A DNA stretch of 64,000 nt from Trichobilharzia szidati (taxonomy: Eukaryota > Platyhelminthes > Trematoda > Strigeidida > Schistosomatidae), in contig OX235279.1 in the NCBI GenBank assembly GCA_944472155.2, forward strand, positions 51,371,564 to 51,435,563. The letters are read 5' to 3'. This document shows positions 35,691 to 48,079 of the stretch, piece after piece (positions within the stretch are counted from its first letter, which is position 1; each line of letters begins with the position of its first letter). The notes beneath the pieces were generated by a model. The model was given only the letters and a program-made list of their open reading frames with translations. It made no database searches and was not told where the DNA came from. The position numbers and the translations under genes were made by a program.

Positions 35691-37200
35691 ATAGTAAATA
35701 CAATATTTGTATATGCGTTGTTGTAGGTAGGAGGCGTGGCTTTCGATGTTGCATACTACAAATGTGTCATCGACATATCGACGATAGGAAGTTGTTTGGT
35801 CTTTTGCATGCTTCAACTTTGTTTTCTGGAGGTTTGACATGAAGATATCTGCTAAAACAGGGCTAAATGGACTGCACATAGCTACACCATCTATTTATCG
35901 GTAAAGAGTGTTGTCAAACTGGAATTGTACACCCATGGTACATATTAGCAGTAGGCGTTTGAATTCTGACTCTGGTAGTGGGAGAAGATCAGACTGTTTA
36001 CAAAAGATCTCAATTATTTCATTGATTGGGATCATTGTGAACAAGTAGGTTGCATCAGATGACGCCATGAACTTATTTGAAACGTTCAGGTGATTCACAC
36101 TTTCGGCAAAATGAAATGAGTCTTTTATGCTGTGCACGGCTAGCCATCGGCAAATGGGTTCCAATTTCTCCGCAAGCCAACGGACAACCTTATGTTGGGG
36201 CGAGTTGATCATGGAAAGTATAGGTCTAGGGGGACTTCTTTCTTGTGTGTCTTTGAAAGGCCATACGTATATGGCAAACGGGACCTTCAGGGTTTCAATT
36301 CATTGTACGTGCTATTTTCAACCAATTTCTTCTTAAAAAGATCTCTCAGTACATTTGCGATGCGTTTTCCAGCTGCATCTGTCTTGTCTTTCTGACAGTC
36401 GTCGACTGTAAACCTCAACGGGTCATTGAGCACAGTTTTCATCCTTGAGATTTAGTCATCTTTATCCATTAGCGCCACTCCTGAGCCTCTGTCAGGTCGC
36501 AGTTACGATTTTGTCATTATTTCTGAGAGCTTTCAATGCTTTTTGATGCTCTTCAGAGAGGATTTTGAAAAATGACGTCGGTAATTTGAGGTATTGATTT
36601 GCAACGTCGACGAGTTTAGATTTGAACCAGCTCTTCTCGTCTTTATCAACTGGAGTAAGATCATTCAGCTGATATAATAAGTTTTCGAATTGAGCTACGA
36701 CATCTGTTCTTTTGACAAAGTTATTCGGGATATGAAAGTTAAATCCAAGGGAAAGCGCTTCCATTTCAATGCGGCTTAAATTCAGACTGGACAGATTATA
36801 CACACACTCCTCAGGATTTTCTGGGGATACGTCATATAGTTTCGCCTTTGTCGAAGATTTCGAAAGAGTTTTATAAAAATTTGCACGTGTTTTCTGTTGA
36901 AGCTTTTGAATGAAATTTATGAATTTGATCCGGGGTACTATATTCAAACTGTTGACGACACCATCGGAGAAAAGCGCTTCAGTTCTCAGTTTTGATTTCA
37001 GAGATTCTGTTGATTCAATATACGATTTCATAATAGATCGAAGGTTTTTGAGAGAGGCCGTAATTTGCAAGTACGTACTGGCTTGATGAGATGGCGAGGA
37101 AAGCAGTGGGATCGCAAGCACTTATCGTAAAATTTTCGCTACTTTAAAATCGGCCCAGAGCATTGCAAATAGACTGTTCCAATTCATAGGCGATTCGACT
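35691..37200 (-). mobile_element. Penelope-like element A, 5' portion (N-terminus and RT)
   Basis: On the minus strand, 37121-36492 is an open 209-codon N-terminal region without a named domain. Then come frames with RPDRGSGVALMDKDD (36490-36440), LPYTYGLSKTHK (about 36260), SMINSPQHKVVRWLAEKLEP (36215), SLFT-like FTMIPINEIIEIF (36040), MCSPFSPVLADIFMS (35879) and the catalytic YVDD (35777-35766). This is the standard order of PLE reverse transcriptases. It breaks at the 13-bp duplication and resumes at 32232 in the same frame. The 5' limit near 37200 is approximate; flanking text is not recognised. Confidence 0.88.
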
Positions 37201-37429
37201 AAGGTAGGTGAAAAATAAATATTCTGACTGATTGGCGACTTGACCCAGACTAAGGTGAGAAAAAATCGACGAAATTTTACAGTCCTCCGACCACACGATG
37301 TATCACACTATAAGGCATAAGCTGATTCCTACCACTCGATAGCCTGAACCTAACAAATCTGAATATTATTGAGTTGAAATTTTAATTGCTTTGTTCATTG
37401 ATAGGATGACATCTTTTCTTTTCTTACTT

Positions 37430-37660
37430 CCATACGTTCCCAGTGGAACATAGGGCTTCAAGTTAGATCTTTAGAGTTTAAATGACAGTGGTGTGAATTT
37501 TCAAGGGATGAAGTTGCTAACGTCATTTCCAAACTTCCCCCTTTACCAGTCTTATTACTGGCTTAGCTCTCTAAGCCAGGAGTGTGTCTATCGGGAATCG
37601 AACCCAAAACCACATGCGTGGTTGGCAAGCATTCTACCACTGTGTCACTGACGCACGACA
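37430..37660 (-). mobile_element. tRNA-headed SINE (family III)
   Basis: On the minus strand, GTGCGTCAGTGACACAGTGG (A-box region) and a B box GGTTCGATTCCC lead into a body ending CCTATGTTCCACTGGGAACG. It parallels 15270-15465 (-) and 28783-28930 (+). Confidence 0.75.
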
Positions 37661-37699
37661 AGATGACATAGTTTGATTCATAGGCATTAAGAACACAAT

Positions 37700-37945
37700 A
37701 TTCAGCGAAGAGACTCTTTTTTTAACGAATTTATTATCAGGCTGTACAATCTTATATACATGGTTTTATAAAGAAATTATATCCGGCTAGGCAATTAGGT
37801 CAAAGGTGTGAATACGTGAAATAATAATAGTATGAAATGCAATTAAAATATCTGTGATTATAATCATAGTTCAATGTCAAGTGGCAAAATAATTAATGTC
37901 ATATATAGAATAATACATAAGGTGTATAGATTTTGGAAAGGGGTA
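37700..37945. repeat. left arm and core of the 62-kb foldback element
   Basis: CAGCGAAGAGACTC, AACGAATTTATTATCAGG, TGTACAATC, AATTATATCCGGCT and CAATTAAAATATCTGTGATT match 61876-62095 in order. The right arm is not present. Confidence 0.7.
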
Positions 37946-38439
37946 CATAATTATAGGATTAGTAGGCAAATATAAAATGTTACTTAACATGGTGTGAAAT
38001 TTGATATGATAGAATTAAATGTTGTAAAAATAAAAATTAATAATTTTTGGTTTAAAATGACAAGTGGAAATAATTCACAGTGAGAATAATAATAATAATT
38101 GTAGTAATAAGGGAAAGGTACATAGAATAACCAAATAAACAAAATAAATAAATGTCTATCCCTTAAGCAGGTTAGACAGAGCAATAAAAACTGCCATGAA
38201 ATTACTGCCGTCAACATAGGCGCTTTATTATTTTCACAAAACTGCTGACTAGAATTAGTGTGTTCCTATTTTGATGAAGATGACTAACTCATAAACATGA
38301 CCTAAGTATCCACATGAAAATCAAAATGACTTAAACCTACAATATCAGTCATTTGTGAAATAATACGTGACTTGACTAAAAATTGAAATAATGAATCAGA
38401 GGTAATAATTTAGGTGCACATATAACGTGCAGTCGCCTT

Positions 38440-38600
38440 AAAATGTAAGATAAAATGAGATTACTGGGTTTCATCAGGCTTTACTCTAGTACATATTCAA
38501 CTTTACAAATAAAAATTAAATGTAAACTAGTCATGATGATTTGTCAGTAGGATGATAAAATTGTGCAGACAGTTTGTTTGCTTAGTCATACTGATAATAA
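38440..38600 (-). mobile_element. PLE 3' UTR fragment
   Basis: The text TCATCAGGCTTTACTCTAG, AACTTTACAAATAAAAATTA and GATAAAATTGTGCAGACAG matches the region beside the PLE at 45.99-46.1 kb and, in part, 31.26 kb. No coding part is attached. Confidence 0.6.
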
Positions 38601-39604
38601 TAACTACACTAACAACAAAGGTGAGAAAACGCAGCGGCCTGTGATAACAAGGTACACTTCTGATCCAACTGGTCCCAAACGAGCGGAACGCTTATCTAGT
38701 TTTTAGATCACCTCGAGACGGCCAGCAAGTAGTACTGGTTGATTTGAGTGGTACCATACTAGTCATATCAATCAATCAGCAGCATACAGCAACGTGCTAC
38801 TGTGCTTGATTTTGTGACTGCCATTTGTAGTATCGAAGAGACCACATACTCGGATCTGAATAATTTCGGTTTTCAAAATAAACTTTGGTGAAATTCCACC
38901 CAGAACTGAGCATTTCACAAGTTTCGAATTAATATATGATTTATCGGAAGTGCATTGCTAAAGCCTTACACTCAGGATTTTGTAACACCTAACGCAGTTT
39001 GGAACTTTACTGATGTTTTTTTGGATTCGAATTTCTTCAACAAAATCTCACACATTTCACTTGGCTTCTCAGGAGTAACAGTTTAGATGAACAGACTTGA
39101 AAAGAAAAATGAAGATATAACTTCATGTTTCAGTAAGTTGTTGGCTTTGAGAAACTGACATACAGTGCTTCGAATATGTAAATCTGCTTGCATGAAATTT
39201 AGCATTAAGGGGCTTACAAGTGATTTACTACCCATTTTGTCAAAGGAATCCCCAGCCGGCTTAATAATTGTAATCTTCGTAATTGCGTAGTAAAATTTGC
39301 ATGGGTAAAACCTTATAAAAATTCCTCATGAGAATTTAAACACTGAAATCATATAGTCAAAGTCGAAGTTAAAACCAGTGAAAAAGTGGAGGAAGTATCT
39401 CGAACAGAGTATACAGTGTTTACTAATATCACTCAAAATGCCAAAGTTTTTCGTCTGGTCTTTAAGTTTACTTTATAAAAACCTACTTCATATTTATTTC
39501 CTAAAGTGAAAATAGGCGAGAATATATCAACCTCGTAGTCACCATCACATTGTTTCACACGATTAAACATGACTGTATGATATTATTTTTACTTCGCAAA
39601 AATT

Positions 39605-40500
39605 CAGCTGTGAATAAAGCAAGAACAACAGTTTTTGCAAAAAAGACTTTTTTTTCCGTTGGCTTCTCATCAGGTGCTCATACAGCCCTAAGACATTATT
39701 AAGTTTATCTACAGAAACAGTTACGTTCTTGCACAGAGCTCATTTTTAAACAAAAACTCAATGTCTGCATACAGTGCTACTACTAATAATAATGATCACT
39801 TTATCCCAAACAATAATACTCATCTACAATCCAACCTTTTGGCATTGCGCAATCCGATGAAAGAGAGGATTAAAACGTCCAGTTACCAAGGCAAAGAAGG
39901 ATTGATAACCACTTCTTTCTGAATGCATAAATCGGATTTCAAGCGCTGGATAGAGATTGCTTTGGCAAACTTAAGGAGAACTGAACTCTTTTGCTTACTG
40001 ATAATTTTGAGCGATCTTGCGACGCCACCCACCTCATGATCCGTGTCAAGGAGATGCCTAGCTACGACATTGTTAAAAGCATTTGTTTCCTTGAGATATG
40101 GTCTTTTTGGTACATGTTCAAAAAATCGGAGGGATGCCCTTCTTTCTGTTCTTCCAAAGTAACTGATTCCGCGGATAAATGTAAATTTGTATACGCAATT
40201 GGAGTTGACATAAGAAGAGTATTTGTTGACTTTTGATTGCACCAAATAGCACGTTTTCCGATAGACGGGTACCAACTTAGCTGCAGGATAGGTTCTGGTT
40301 AGTGACATATTCAATCTTCTACTGATTATTTCTGCAATATTGTCACCTTTTAAATCAATATGAATGAAGATAGCCTTTTCCCTGATAAACTTTGTCTTGT
40401 TTAGAGTTTTCCCTGCTACTGACTTCTTAAGGCTTCTTGTGCAAACGTATGTAAAGAAAACAGGTACACGGCGATAAACTGCACACAATTCTTCTGTCAG
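39605..40500 (-). mobile_element. Penelope-like element, GIY-YIG end and 3' UTR
   Basis: The frame 40488-39883 (201 codons) is the C-terminal PLE part. IFIHIDLKGDNIAEIISRRL is the linker, VYKFTFIRGISYFGRTERRA the GIY-YIG core (here VYK..YFG) with the conserved R, and RFFEHVP the helix after it. ARHLLDTDHEVGGVARSLKI and LKSDLCIQKE close it. The 3' UTR ends at TGTTCTTGCTTTATTC (39610), as in PLE A. At 39778-39825 a GGGATAAAGTGATCATTATT run (minus strand) looks like the end of a CR1-like LINE tail. The RT part is missing. Confidence 0.82.
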
Positions 40501-40504
40501 TACT

Positions 40505-43400
40505 CGTGAATTTCCTTAATTTTCTGTAAATACTCAAAAAATATTTCAAAATGACAGCATACTTCTTCCCACATTTAAAGGCTACCTATACTCAATAAAG
40601 ATGCAGTTCTCATAAATACTTTAAGTTGTAGTCAAACCTGAATCAAACAACATTTTCGGTGAGTTGAAATCAAGTTGAAAAATTCAAAAAGAAACCAATC
40701 GATAAGATATATTTCGTCATGTAGAAAATTCATTTATTTTTTTAGATGACCACTTTCATTACATAATATAGTTATAATCCGATTTACTAGACTCTGATAA
40801 TTCCAAATGACATTTTCCGAAAGTTTCACCTAATACCATTCATCTGCAATAGCTTTCGTGATTAGTATTTATTTAAAAATACCATCCAACGTGTTATTTA
40901 AGATAAGAACAGGTACTTCGAATCTATGGATGACCTGATAAACTTAAAGAATATAAGCAGAAATGTTTATTTGTGTATACTGGAATAAAAAAGGTGAATC
41001 AGATTAAAGTGTGTATATTTTAACGAATACTTTCAATAATGCATTGAAATCGTGATGAATAATATATATATATTTATTATATATATATATATATATATTA
41101 AATTAAAAGCTTTTAATTCTACTAAATAGTCTAAGGGTTTAAACTACCGAATTCGCTTAATCGCGAAAACTGTGTATACAAAGTGATCTACTTTCATACG
41201 GTTCACTAAGCAATATCCTAGTGTTATAAGCAACATAAATTGTAGCTTTCAGTTGATGTTGCAACTATTATTTGCAGAAGGTTTTCGTAGCAGACGTCTG
41301 TTTCTAGACGTTTGTGAATCAGTTGCCAAAAGTAAACAACTAAATTGTAAGTTCTTAGTGACAAATATGAGCCCTAAAACAGTGACTCAGAGCGTAAAAA
41401 CTCCGTTTCGCCAAATATTAAATTACTCATTAAATGACTATTTCCAATGCGTGCAAGCTACATTTTTTATACTTAGTAATTTCAGTGCCTATTACTTTGA
41501 TTTCTACTTCCTAAGAAAAGTCATTTTAAAGTTATAAAGTTGGATTCACCCTTCTCTGAACTTATTTGTGAAATTTTTGAAATCTAACTTGATGCTAAGT
41601 AATGAGTGATAAATGTAGTAAGGTTATTGGGGTTGAACACCGAAATATGTAGGTTTAGATTTTCAGAGTTTATCAAAAGAGCTTGTCTGATAAATATGCT
41701 GTTTATTGTGGCACTCCAGATGACTCCTGCCATTCAGGCTAACACAGTATAACGTGAACAGGAATTGTTTTAACTGCAAAGAAGCATATTTTCACAATCT
41801 TATCAATTTAATTCTAGTTGTTAGCGAGGTTGACGCAGACGGTTTTTTCAAACATTTTGGATGAAGGAAATAAAAAATGCTGCAGTACGTCATAAAGTTT
41901 ATTTTCTTATTATGTAGTGCAAAGCACATCAACTTTTCAGTAGCTTGTGTAGGCATGTATGTAGATTTGGTCATCACCAAATACCAAATATGCATTACAA
42001 GAAGGAAAAATTTACACTTAAATAAATGAAATGTCAAATCAGCTTACTTTTTTGACCTTATTTGTTGAAAGATTATTAGAAGTGGTAATTCCTACATTTT
42101 CTGAATGGCTTAATAAATAGTTTACAGCAATAGTCTCTTCTCTCTTCAGCAGGTGTAAAATAATCAAAAAAGGTTATCAGTTATTAAACAACCTTACATT
42201 TTCTGAAAGGTTATATATTTCAGTACGTTATCTAAGTTATGGGTCGTGTTGGGTGAAACAAAGTAGTCTAAAGATTCCATTTGAAAACAAATACATTTAT
42301 TAAAAGAAAAAAAATGTTTTTTATCGCCATTAAACTCGGAGGAACAAGGATAAATATAAAGCTACACTTCGTAAATCATTTAACTCTTAGATTGTAGTTA
42401 CAAAACCAAATGACGAATGTCAATCAACAAAAAGACCTGAACTCTGATTTCCTGCTTTCTGATACCTATGGTCATATAGGTTTTTTTGGAATAAACCTTA
42501 CCTTCCTTTAAAATTAAGTGTTAAATATAAAATAATACGAGTAGTAGCTGTGCAATCTCTTAGCGTTACGTACACCATTAAGAAACCTTTAAACATTAAA
42601 ACTCTTTAATTGCTTACATTTATCCCAAAGACAGAGTAGAGATATGAATAAAATACTAAGAACACCATTGTCAAAAATAAAGAAATTTTTGGAAATATAA
42701 ATTCATCTACAAATGAAGTCGCGGATAATGTTGTATTAGACTGCATAGTGAAATGTAGACGCTGATATTTATGGAAAACATAAAAGTCACAGGGATTATA
42801 ACCATTGAAATTTACGCGAGATAAACGCAAATGACTGGGCCGTTTCATTAGCAAATCAGACAAAAATTTCTAGAGTTAAGAAACACATCTGTGAATGGAA
42901 GAAGATATGAAGGGTTCAGCAAAGACGAGCATTTTGGTGCTCCTGAAAATACAACAGATTTACACAGCAGTCTAAGTAGTAACGCGAGGAAATTCAAAAT
43001 GCGTAATGTTAGTTATGAAGACTTCAGAAGTGTCATTCACCGGACGGTCCTGTTGTGTTTTATAGTATGATTATGTGAAAAGGGAAGAACGCTACATCAA
43101 AACAAATGAAATTTTCATTCTTTAGAATAGAAAATCATCAGAACACACTGCAGCATACGTCAGTATCATCTAAAGTAAGTAAATCAGTCGGGAATATTCC
43201 CTTCTCTACCTTTCTGTTTACAAAGGGTCAGAACTTATATTTCGTTAAAATATTTTCTGTAAATAATTTTAAAGAATACTTCACACTTATTTATGTGCAC
43301 TATCATAATCTACGATTTTACGCAACAAGAGGAAATTCGGTTATCTGAATCTTTGCTGCCTTGGTATAAAAGAAACAGACAGAAACTGGATTTAACGACA
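40505..43400. other. AT-rich stretch without a supported gene
   Basis: One TA tract (41057-41099). The minus-strand frame 42863-42606 has N-glycosylation-type sites and one hydrophobic segment, but no family match; see the rejected list. Nothing else was recognised. Confidence 0.4.
41057..41099. repeat. (TA)n microsatellite
   Basis: Alternating TA with a central TATTTATTATATA interruption. Confidence 0.9.
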
Positions 43401-43404
43401 GTTA

Positions 43405-44715
43405 TTGTTTTCCTACAACAGCTACATGACAGTACCACATGTCAGGTGATCCATAACAGAAAACTCAGAGAAGTGTTCGAAGTGAACACAGGAGAAGGAT
43501 AAGACTGCCTGTTATCACCTATTCTTAATTGTGGTGGACTGTATTGAGCAACACAGTGAGAAGACAAGAATACTCTGGACCGGGTAGAAGACTCTGAAAT
43601 ATCTGAATTTCACAAATGACTTATGTTTAATGTCACAGAAACTAGAAGACTTACAGGAAGGCGAAAAGCAACAAACTGACTGAAGAAGCTGACAGCGAAG
43701 ACAGAACTCCAGGTGGACATACAGAAGTAAGAGAAGGAGGTGATGAGGATAACCAACGAACAGCAACAACAACAACAACTACAACAACCAGCACAAATCA
43801 ACATCAACGCGAAGAATGTGAAAGAGGTCACTTCCTTCACTTATTCGGGAAGCACCAGTTCAACCACAGGCAGTCACAACGGATGTAGATGTCAAAGCCA
43901 GCCAGCCAGCCAACCAAAATCAGGAAGGGCAAACTTCAACTTCATCAATCTGATATCTGTTTGGAAATCTCCAGCAATCCGCCTCAGTATGATCAACAAG
44001 ATTCTCATTCTGTTCAGCATACATGTTGAGCCAGTTAGTTCTCCTATATGGGTCAGAAAATTGGCCAGCGTGTCACGAACAGCATTTCCAACAACCAGTT
44101 TCAGACATTTGTCAACAACTACCACCCTGGCTCTCTGGCTCCATAATGAAGATCAAATGGGCGGCTGGCTGACCGGTCGGTCGGTCAGGAAGAATTAGCA
44201 CCAAGAATCTCTGGAAACAAACCAACCAAGGACCGATCGCTCAACAAATATGATGAAGAGAATGGAGATGAATAGGACAGACATATACATATATTTTTGA
44301 TTACAGCTTGATGCCACACTGTATTTTCAGTACAAGTATGGAATTTTCAGCATGGATATCGGTAGCCCAAATTTCATAGGCCGACCATAGATATCGGGTG
44401 TGCGTCTGCAGGGGATCGAAACCCAGACCATGTGCATGGTCGGCAAGAGTCCTAACCACTGTGCCACCGACGCACACTGAGGAGACTGTCGAATGACATC
44501 GCGCTCAATGCAGGCGATCGGTCGAGTGTTACCCGAATGGGAAGCAACGAGTGTGTGATCAGTGGGAGGGTGATTTTGAGGAGATTGTGTGAGTTGGATG
44601 GGATGAGAGAATGTGTTCAGTTTTGGGCTCGGCTGAAGAGGGTAGTAGGAGAAAGAACAGATTGGAGTTGTGTAGTTGGAGCCTTTTGTTCCACTTGGAA
44701 ATCAAGGGAATAATA
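43405..44715 (+). mobile_element. RTE-clade LINE, 3' half, carrying a SINE
   Basis: It starts inside the RT (QQLHDSTTCQVIHNRKLREV, 43418), passes the LTAE/DRTP region and the CAA run at 43763-43785, and reaches GAGCCTTTTGTTCCACTTGG near the 3' end. The frame at 43740-44198 is nearly the same as frames at 17.7 kb (+) and 23.4 kb (-). At 44283-44477 a SINE interrupts it: GACAGACATATAC and TGAGGAGACTGTCG, contiguous at 18.28 kb, lie on its two sides. Confidence 0.85.
44283..44477 (-). mobile_element. tRNA-headed SINE (family II) inside RTE copy
   Basis: On the minus strand the head is GTCGGTGGCACAGTGGTTAG with B box GGTTTCGATCCC. The anticodon arm is a hairpin (GACCATGCACATGGTC), followed by a body ending CAAGCTGTAATCAAAAATA. 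Its presence is a clean insertion relative to 18.28 kb. Confidence 0.82.
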
Positions 44716-44719
44716 GTGT

Positions 44720-45970
44720 TATAAAGTTCTATAATATAGTTGTCATTATAACTTCAGCCTTGTTTGCACAATTAGAAGGTTTCTGCTCATCGCAACGCTT
44801 CAGTATCGTGAAAATGTTTACCATGGGAAAATACTAACTGTCAAAACCTTTCGCTGTCTTTTGTCAGTCTATGACATTTTATCGGTGTGTATATGGAGTA
44901 CACATTATTTTGTTTAAGCGTAATATTTCTAGAAACAAGCAATATTTGAAGTGCTCAAAATATGGAAAACAGTATCTTTAAGTAATCAAAAACCTCTGAA
45001 AGCATTTTATTTTCTCTTACTTGTCTACTCATTTTAAAGGAATCGATCACCGAGCTCTCATAAGCCTCCAGAAACATCCGCAAGTTCGAAATGAGTAAAA
45101 ATATGATTACGTGTAGCTGACATCACGTAGACTTAGGTAGAATGTTACTATGTTGAACTGTGATTCCTACTCAGGCTGTCATGCCAAAATACTTCGTGAT
45201 AGCTAGATTAAGTTTCTATGTGTAGCTGCGCAACACTTCATTTGCAAGACCACCCAATTTACTATCAAATAACACTGAGCAAATTGTTTACAGAATGATT
45301 TAAAACTTCGAAAGGAAATTTATTATAGCAACAGTTTTCTGATGGATGTGATATTAGTAACCACGAAATAATACATAGTATTGATTTTATATTTTAAGAT
45401 AGTGAGTACTAATCAACGAAAACTAGTTCTTATTCTTTTTTTTCAAGTTTTCTTGGCAGTATTTATTTGGATGACTTCAATGAACGCGGTGAAAAGCAGA
45501 CTGATAAATTGTACAGATAAACAAATAAAACTGAACTTTGCCTTATCAAGATTTTATTTACTTTTCTTCAGTTTTCATTCTCATAAAATATATAGAACTG
45601 AAAACATTAACCTTTGCAAATGATTTAAATATTGAAAAACTCTTTATCACTGACATTACTCGTATTTAGCTTTCAAAAAAAAACTAATCTGCGTCAACAA
45701 TTTCGAAAAGTTTATGTTCACCATCACTAGGACTGGAGAATACAGATTAGTCGTAGTCTTTTAGTCAGTTAAAACAAATCGAAACCCTGACATTTTTATT
45801 CAGGAATATTAAAACCTATCATACGCAGAATGAGATGTTTCAATCCATGAAAAAAGTAAAGCAGCTTTGGAACTATAAGCAGCCTCGACAAATTACTGAT
45901 AGTCAAATAACTCTTCAAAATATTAAACATTGCAAAAGCACAATTCAGAAAAACTCATGAAAAGCACAAT
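44720..45970. other. AT-rich stretch, nothing recognised
   Basis: No coding or repeat similarity was seen. Confidence 0.4.
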
Positions 45971-45989
45971 CACTTTTCAGTTGAATCTC

Positions 45990-47530
45990 ATCAGGCTCGA
46001 CTCTAATACGAATAGCTATACAAATAAATATTAAATATAAACCAATCACGGTGACTTGTCAAAAGACTGATAAGATTGTGCAAATAAATTGTGCAGTTAG
46101 TCAAACTAACAATAAGAAGTATTCCTTGAGGGCACAACGAATGGACATTTTCTCTACAATAATTCACATTACCGATAAGTAGAAAATGAACCTCTATGGG
46201 TTCACCAGTAGGGCCAATCTAAGCAGACTTCTTGCTTGCAAAACTTGCAAACGGAAAAATAAAAGATTTCATCAATGAGTTGGATATGTACTACTGTTAT
46301 GTTGATGACCCATTTTCCTTAGTTAATGAGAATGGAAACATAGAGGAATTGTTCATGAAATTTAGTAACATCCACCCTTGGCTTACTTTCAATTGTGAAG
46401 AGAAGCAGGAAGATTTACTGCATTTTCTGAATATCTTGGTGAGTAGGCGAGAAGATGGGTCACTTGACAGAAGTGTGTATAGCAAAAGCACACTCACACG
46501 GTAATTCACTCACTTCTTTAGTTCCGTGGCCGTTGAATATAAGAGGAAATATTGTTAAGTGTCTCATGGGCAGAGCACGAATGATATGTACGCATGATCA
46601 CTTGTAAAAGTAATTTGAATATGTTCATGATTCCTTGACGGAGACGGACTATCTTAGTAGGTTCATAAAGAAACATACGAAAACAGTGGGTGGAAAACAG
46701 CATAAAACAAACAACTAATTCTTAATTTGCAATTCAATGGGGACTTGTTGAATGAGATTCTGTTGCAGAGACTAGCCAGATGTTTTACTCAGGGAGCTTA
46801 TGTTCGTCATTCTCCCGTAGACATATATGCTAGGCGTACTGCTAAACAGCGTGGCCAACGCGTTACTGAATATCTCTCATCATGGTTTGACAAATGGCAT
46901 ATAAATTCATCCGTAGCTGCGTGTTCAGCCGCATCACATTTAGTTGATAGTGGTAGTTTAGCGGAGAAAACCAAAGCATTCAAGCTGATCCATCGCATCC
47001 CACTGAATCTTTCTAATGTACCCCGTATTAGTCTACTGCATATAGCTGAGGAGATAGGCATTCGCACTATTAAGCCTAAACTATGTGTTCAATAGAAGTC
47101 CGTAAAATAGCCGCTATCACCCCTTTTGGCTTATTAAGACCTAACCAACTGATGATTTCATCACAACCACCACCTCCTATTTATATTTTCAACCCATCTC
47201 TTATCATCCTTCAATCTTATCACATCTTCATTAAAACAGTTTATTCACCCCCTTACAGTCTGGCATCATTTAATCGGATCATATGTTTTTCTTAGTCTTT
47301 ATCGACTACTTCTACCTGAACATTTGTTTGTTTAATCATGCTGTTTTCTTCATTATTCTTATTACCATAGATCGCTCCAATTATTCATTGTGTTATTGAT
47401 AGGATCCTTATTCATAATACTAATTGAACAATTTATATGTACAGTCCGAAGACTCAAATGACAAATCACCGTGACTGGTTTATATTTATAACTTACTTGT
47501 AAAACTATGCATATTAGAGTTCAAACTGCA
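45990..47530 (+). mobile_element. Penelope-like element between inverted repeats
   Basis: The coding part runs from about 46120 to 47095. SMGSPVGPI (46193) is the motif before the palm's YVDDPF (46297-46314, with Pro after the catalytic pair). QEDLLHFLNILVSRREDGSL follows. A gap of stops (46501-46720) covers the GQYTHF and RARRIC region, then 46727-47095 gives NEILLQRLARCF, ARRTAKQRGQRVTEYLSSW (endonuclease side) and a C-terminus ending IRTIKPKLCVQ. About 60 bp at 46001-46059 is repeated inverted at 47458-47520 (ACAAATCACCGTGACTGG). PLEs are known to carry terminal repeats of this kind. Frames are broken; inactive. Confidence 0.8.
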
Positions 47531-47729
47531 GAAATCTAATTCAAATATCTATTTTTCGCTGATGTGTTTTGCTGTCGAATATCTGAATATCACGCATTAA
47601 ATGCTGTACTCTGCTGTAATCTCTCGCTTGCAGTGTAAACACTCTCCTGAAATTTCAATCCTCAATTGCAAGCCCATGCGAACTGCTGTCATAGCGTCAT
47701 TTACACATTTATCTTATTATTTTTTTTCT

Positions 47730-47910
47730 AACAGCTTGATTCCACACCGTATTTTTTTGGTACAGGTATGGAATTTTCACCACTTGATATCAGTAGCCCA
47801 AATTTTCCAGACCAACCATAGATATCAGGTGTGAGTCGTCAGGGAATCGAACCACGCACCATGTACATGGTCGGCGAGAGCCCTAATCACTGCGCCACCG
47901 ACGCCACATA
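47730..47910 (-). mobile_element. tRNA-headed SINE (family II)
   Basis: ACAGCTTGATTCCACACCG .. GGAATCGAACCACGCACCAT .. ACTGCGCCACCGACGCC, the same order as 44283-44477. The reversed B box is intact at 47852-47862. Confidence 0.78.
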
Positions 47911-48079
47911 TCGTGTAATCAGTAGGTTTCTCTGTACATGTGATCAAGAGTTGGGATATAAGTCTCGCTTACCAACGAAGTTTGTGTATGTTCCCTACCG
48001 TCGCTTGACTTATTATCATGCTTTTGTTGCATGTTTCTTCACCCTTGAAATAACTACTGATGGTGCTACTCACTTTGAG

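Noticed and set aside
42606..42863. Minus-strand frame with NTT/NVS sites and a hydrophobic segment ending near a GTAAGC donor, like a receptor N-terminus
   Set aside because: No family motif, no acceptor or partner exon, and it lies on the wrong side to belong to the GPCR at 52 kb. Left as a chance frame.
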